Part shown: positions 5,235 through 6,186 of the stretch, in pieces
Numbering within the stretch: position 1 is the first letter of the stretch
Layout of the letters: the number at the start of each line of letters is the position of its first letter
Assembly (NCBI GenBank): GCA_016281115.1
Contig: JAEEHZ010000148.1
Span: 1 to 6,186 of the forward strand
Direction: 5' to 3'
DNA length: 6,186 nt
From: Clostridiaceae bacterium
GTDB lineage: Bacteria; Bacillota; Clostridia; Oscillospirales; Acutalibacteraceae
Position numbers and translations under genes: made by a program
Notes under the pieces: generated by a model
What the model was told of the DNA's origin: nothing
Seen by the model: only the letters and a program-made list of their open reading frames with translations
Database searches by the model: none

Positions 5235-5261
5235 AAAAAACGGCTCAAAGAGCCGTTTTTT
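5235..5261 (-). terminator. Rho-independent terminator of hydF, foldable on both strands
   Basis: CGGCTC (5241-5246) pairs with GAGCCG (5250-5255) around AAA, flanked by an A-run (5234-5240) and a T-run (5256-5261). On the minus strand this gives a stem followed by Ts directly at the hydF stop codon (5260-5262). The symmetric A and T runs mean it could also stop plus-strand readthrough. Confidence 0.92.
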
Positions 5262-6186
5262 ATATCAAATCTCTAATCTCGGGAAAAACCTCAAGGCTTC
5301 TCTCAAGTATTCCGTTAACAAACGCTATCGTTATGCCGTAATTTGTAACGGAAACACCGTTTTTTACACAATACTCTACACGACTTTTCATTTCCGTTTC
5401 GTTAAGCATACATCCGCCGCAATGTATAACAAGGTCGTATTTTTCTATATCCCGCGGAAATTCGGTTCCGCTCGAAAACTCAAAATTCAATCTTTTGCCC
5501 GTGAATGACGTTATCATTTTCGGAAGCTTTACACTGCCTATATCGTTGCATTGGCGGTGATGGGTGCAGCCTTCGGAAATAAGCACGGTGCTGTTATCTT
5601 TAAGCTTATTAAGCTTAGAAACACCCTTCACCGAAGTCTCAAGACTACCTTTGTGCCTTGCAAACAATATGGAAAATGATGTAAGAAGTATATCCTCAGG
5701 CACACACTCAGAGACATATTTAAACGCCTGAGAATCGGTTATTACAAGCTTTGGCTTTTTGGCAGTGGTTTTGAGATAATCCGCAAGCTCCGTTTCTTTT
5801 ACGCAAACGGCGTAAGCTCCGCACTCAAGCAATTCTCTTATAGTCTGCTGTTGCGGAAGTATCAGCCTGCCTTTAGGAGCGGATTCGTCTATCGGGATAA
5901 CGAGGATAACAAGGTCACCGCGCGTTATTATGTCAGATATTATCGGCGTCTTTTCGGCATTTTTAGGCTTAAGCGCAGCGATGCGGTCTTTTAGCTCATT
6001 TATGTTTGCTCCTGTTTTTGCGCTTACTGCTATTTCGTTTTCGCTTGCGATAACCGCCTCTTTTGCTAAATCACATTTATTGTAAACGGTGATATAAGGT
6101 ATATTCTTCTCTTTTATCAGCTCAATTATCCGCTCATCGTAAGAATCCCGCCCTAAAGATGCGTCGATCACTACGACCGCAATGTC
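5260..6186 (-). CDS. hydF: HydF, [FeFe]-hydrogenase maturation GTPase (5'-truncated)
   Basis: HydF is the scaffold on which HydE and HydG assemble the 2Fe subcluster of the H-cluster before transfer to HydA. 308 residues are present, against about 400 in the family. The frame stays open to the window edge (DIAVVVIDASLG...), so the GTG near 6171 is internal and the missing N-terminus holds the P-loop. Visible are the GTPase G4 motif NKCD (fragment 36-39) and G5 SAKTG (55-59), a linker/dimerisation region, and the C-terminal cluster-binding domain with C207-T-H209 and H255-C256-x2-C259, plus CNDIG and CGGCMLNETEM. There are 45 residues between the two metal-ligand motifs, at the short edge of the spacing I recall for the family. 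The gene converges on mrp and ends inside its own terminator. It implies a hydrogen-evolving or hydrogen-cycling anaerobe. Identification is firm. Confidence 0.96.
   Translation of the reverse strand, partial: DIAVVVIDASLGRDSYDERIIELIKEKNIPYITVYNKCDLAKEAVIASENEIAVSAKTGANINELKDRIAALKPKNAEKTPIISDIITRGDLVILVIPIDESAPKGRLILPQQQTIRELLECGAYAVCVKETELADYLKTTAKKPKLVITDSQAFKYVSECVPEDILLTSFSILFARHKGSLETSVKGVSKLNKLKDNSTVLISEGCTHHRQCNDIGSVKLPKMITSFTGKRLNFEFSSGTEFPRDIEKYDLVIHCGGCMLNETEMKSRVEYCVKNGVSVTNYGITIAFVNGILERSLEVFPEIRDLI

Noticed and set aside
6169..6171. GTG as the start of hydF
   Set aside because: The frame continues upstream as DIAVV to the window edge, and the GTPase P-loop required for HydF would be absent.

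Overview
The window is a piece of chromosome from a low-to-moderate GC, AT-biased Firmicute, most likely an anaerobic fermenting clostridium of the Oscillospirales/Ruminococcaceae type. Three things suggest this. The protein set is FolD, MurC, PrmA, a Clostridia-style Mrp with a cysteine-rich N-terminus, and the [FeFe]-hydrogenase maturase HydF. Shine-Dalgarno and sigma-A signals are of Firmicute type. The intergenic hairpin repeats resemble ones I remember from gut Oscillospirales genomes. The taxonomic placement is inference from these features; no search was run.

Layout. Positions 1-1985 hold the 3' part of folD and then a complete murC, same strand, 57 bases apart with no terminator between them, so probably one transcript. 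It ends at a strong hairpin terminator (2012-2051). A textbook sigma-A promoter (TTGACA-17-TATAAT, 2101-2129) starts a second transcription unit: prmA (2215-3138), an unrecognised four-helix membrane protein with a long acidic tail (3161-3760), and an Mrp/NBP35-family P-loop protein (3811-4623). That unit ends at another strong hairpin (4628-4676). From the opposite strand, a 5'-truncated hydF (5260-6186) converges on it and ends in its own hairpin (5235-5261), which can fold on both strands.

Between the convergent units, about 4680-5234 is non-coding and built from small repeats: three versions of a 25-base hairpin core, two direct copies of a 54-base segment, two hairpin modules ending in GGATGAGG or CTGAGGGATTG, a CCTACTTTGT hairpin, and a strikingly GC-rich hairpin. 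It looks like a nest of short non-autonomous repeats.

Functionally the genes are mostly housekeeping: one-carbon metabolism (FolD), peptidoglycan precursor synthesis (MurC), ribosomal protein L11 methylation (PrmA), Fe-S cluster carrier (Mrp) and hydrogenase H-cluster assembly (HydF). Mrp and HydF share an Fe-S theme but are on opposite strands and separate transcripts. I do not see a new defence or mobile system. The points most worth a second look are the repeat nest, the 9-codon ORF overlapping the murC start, and the apparently shortened acidic tail of the membrane protein.
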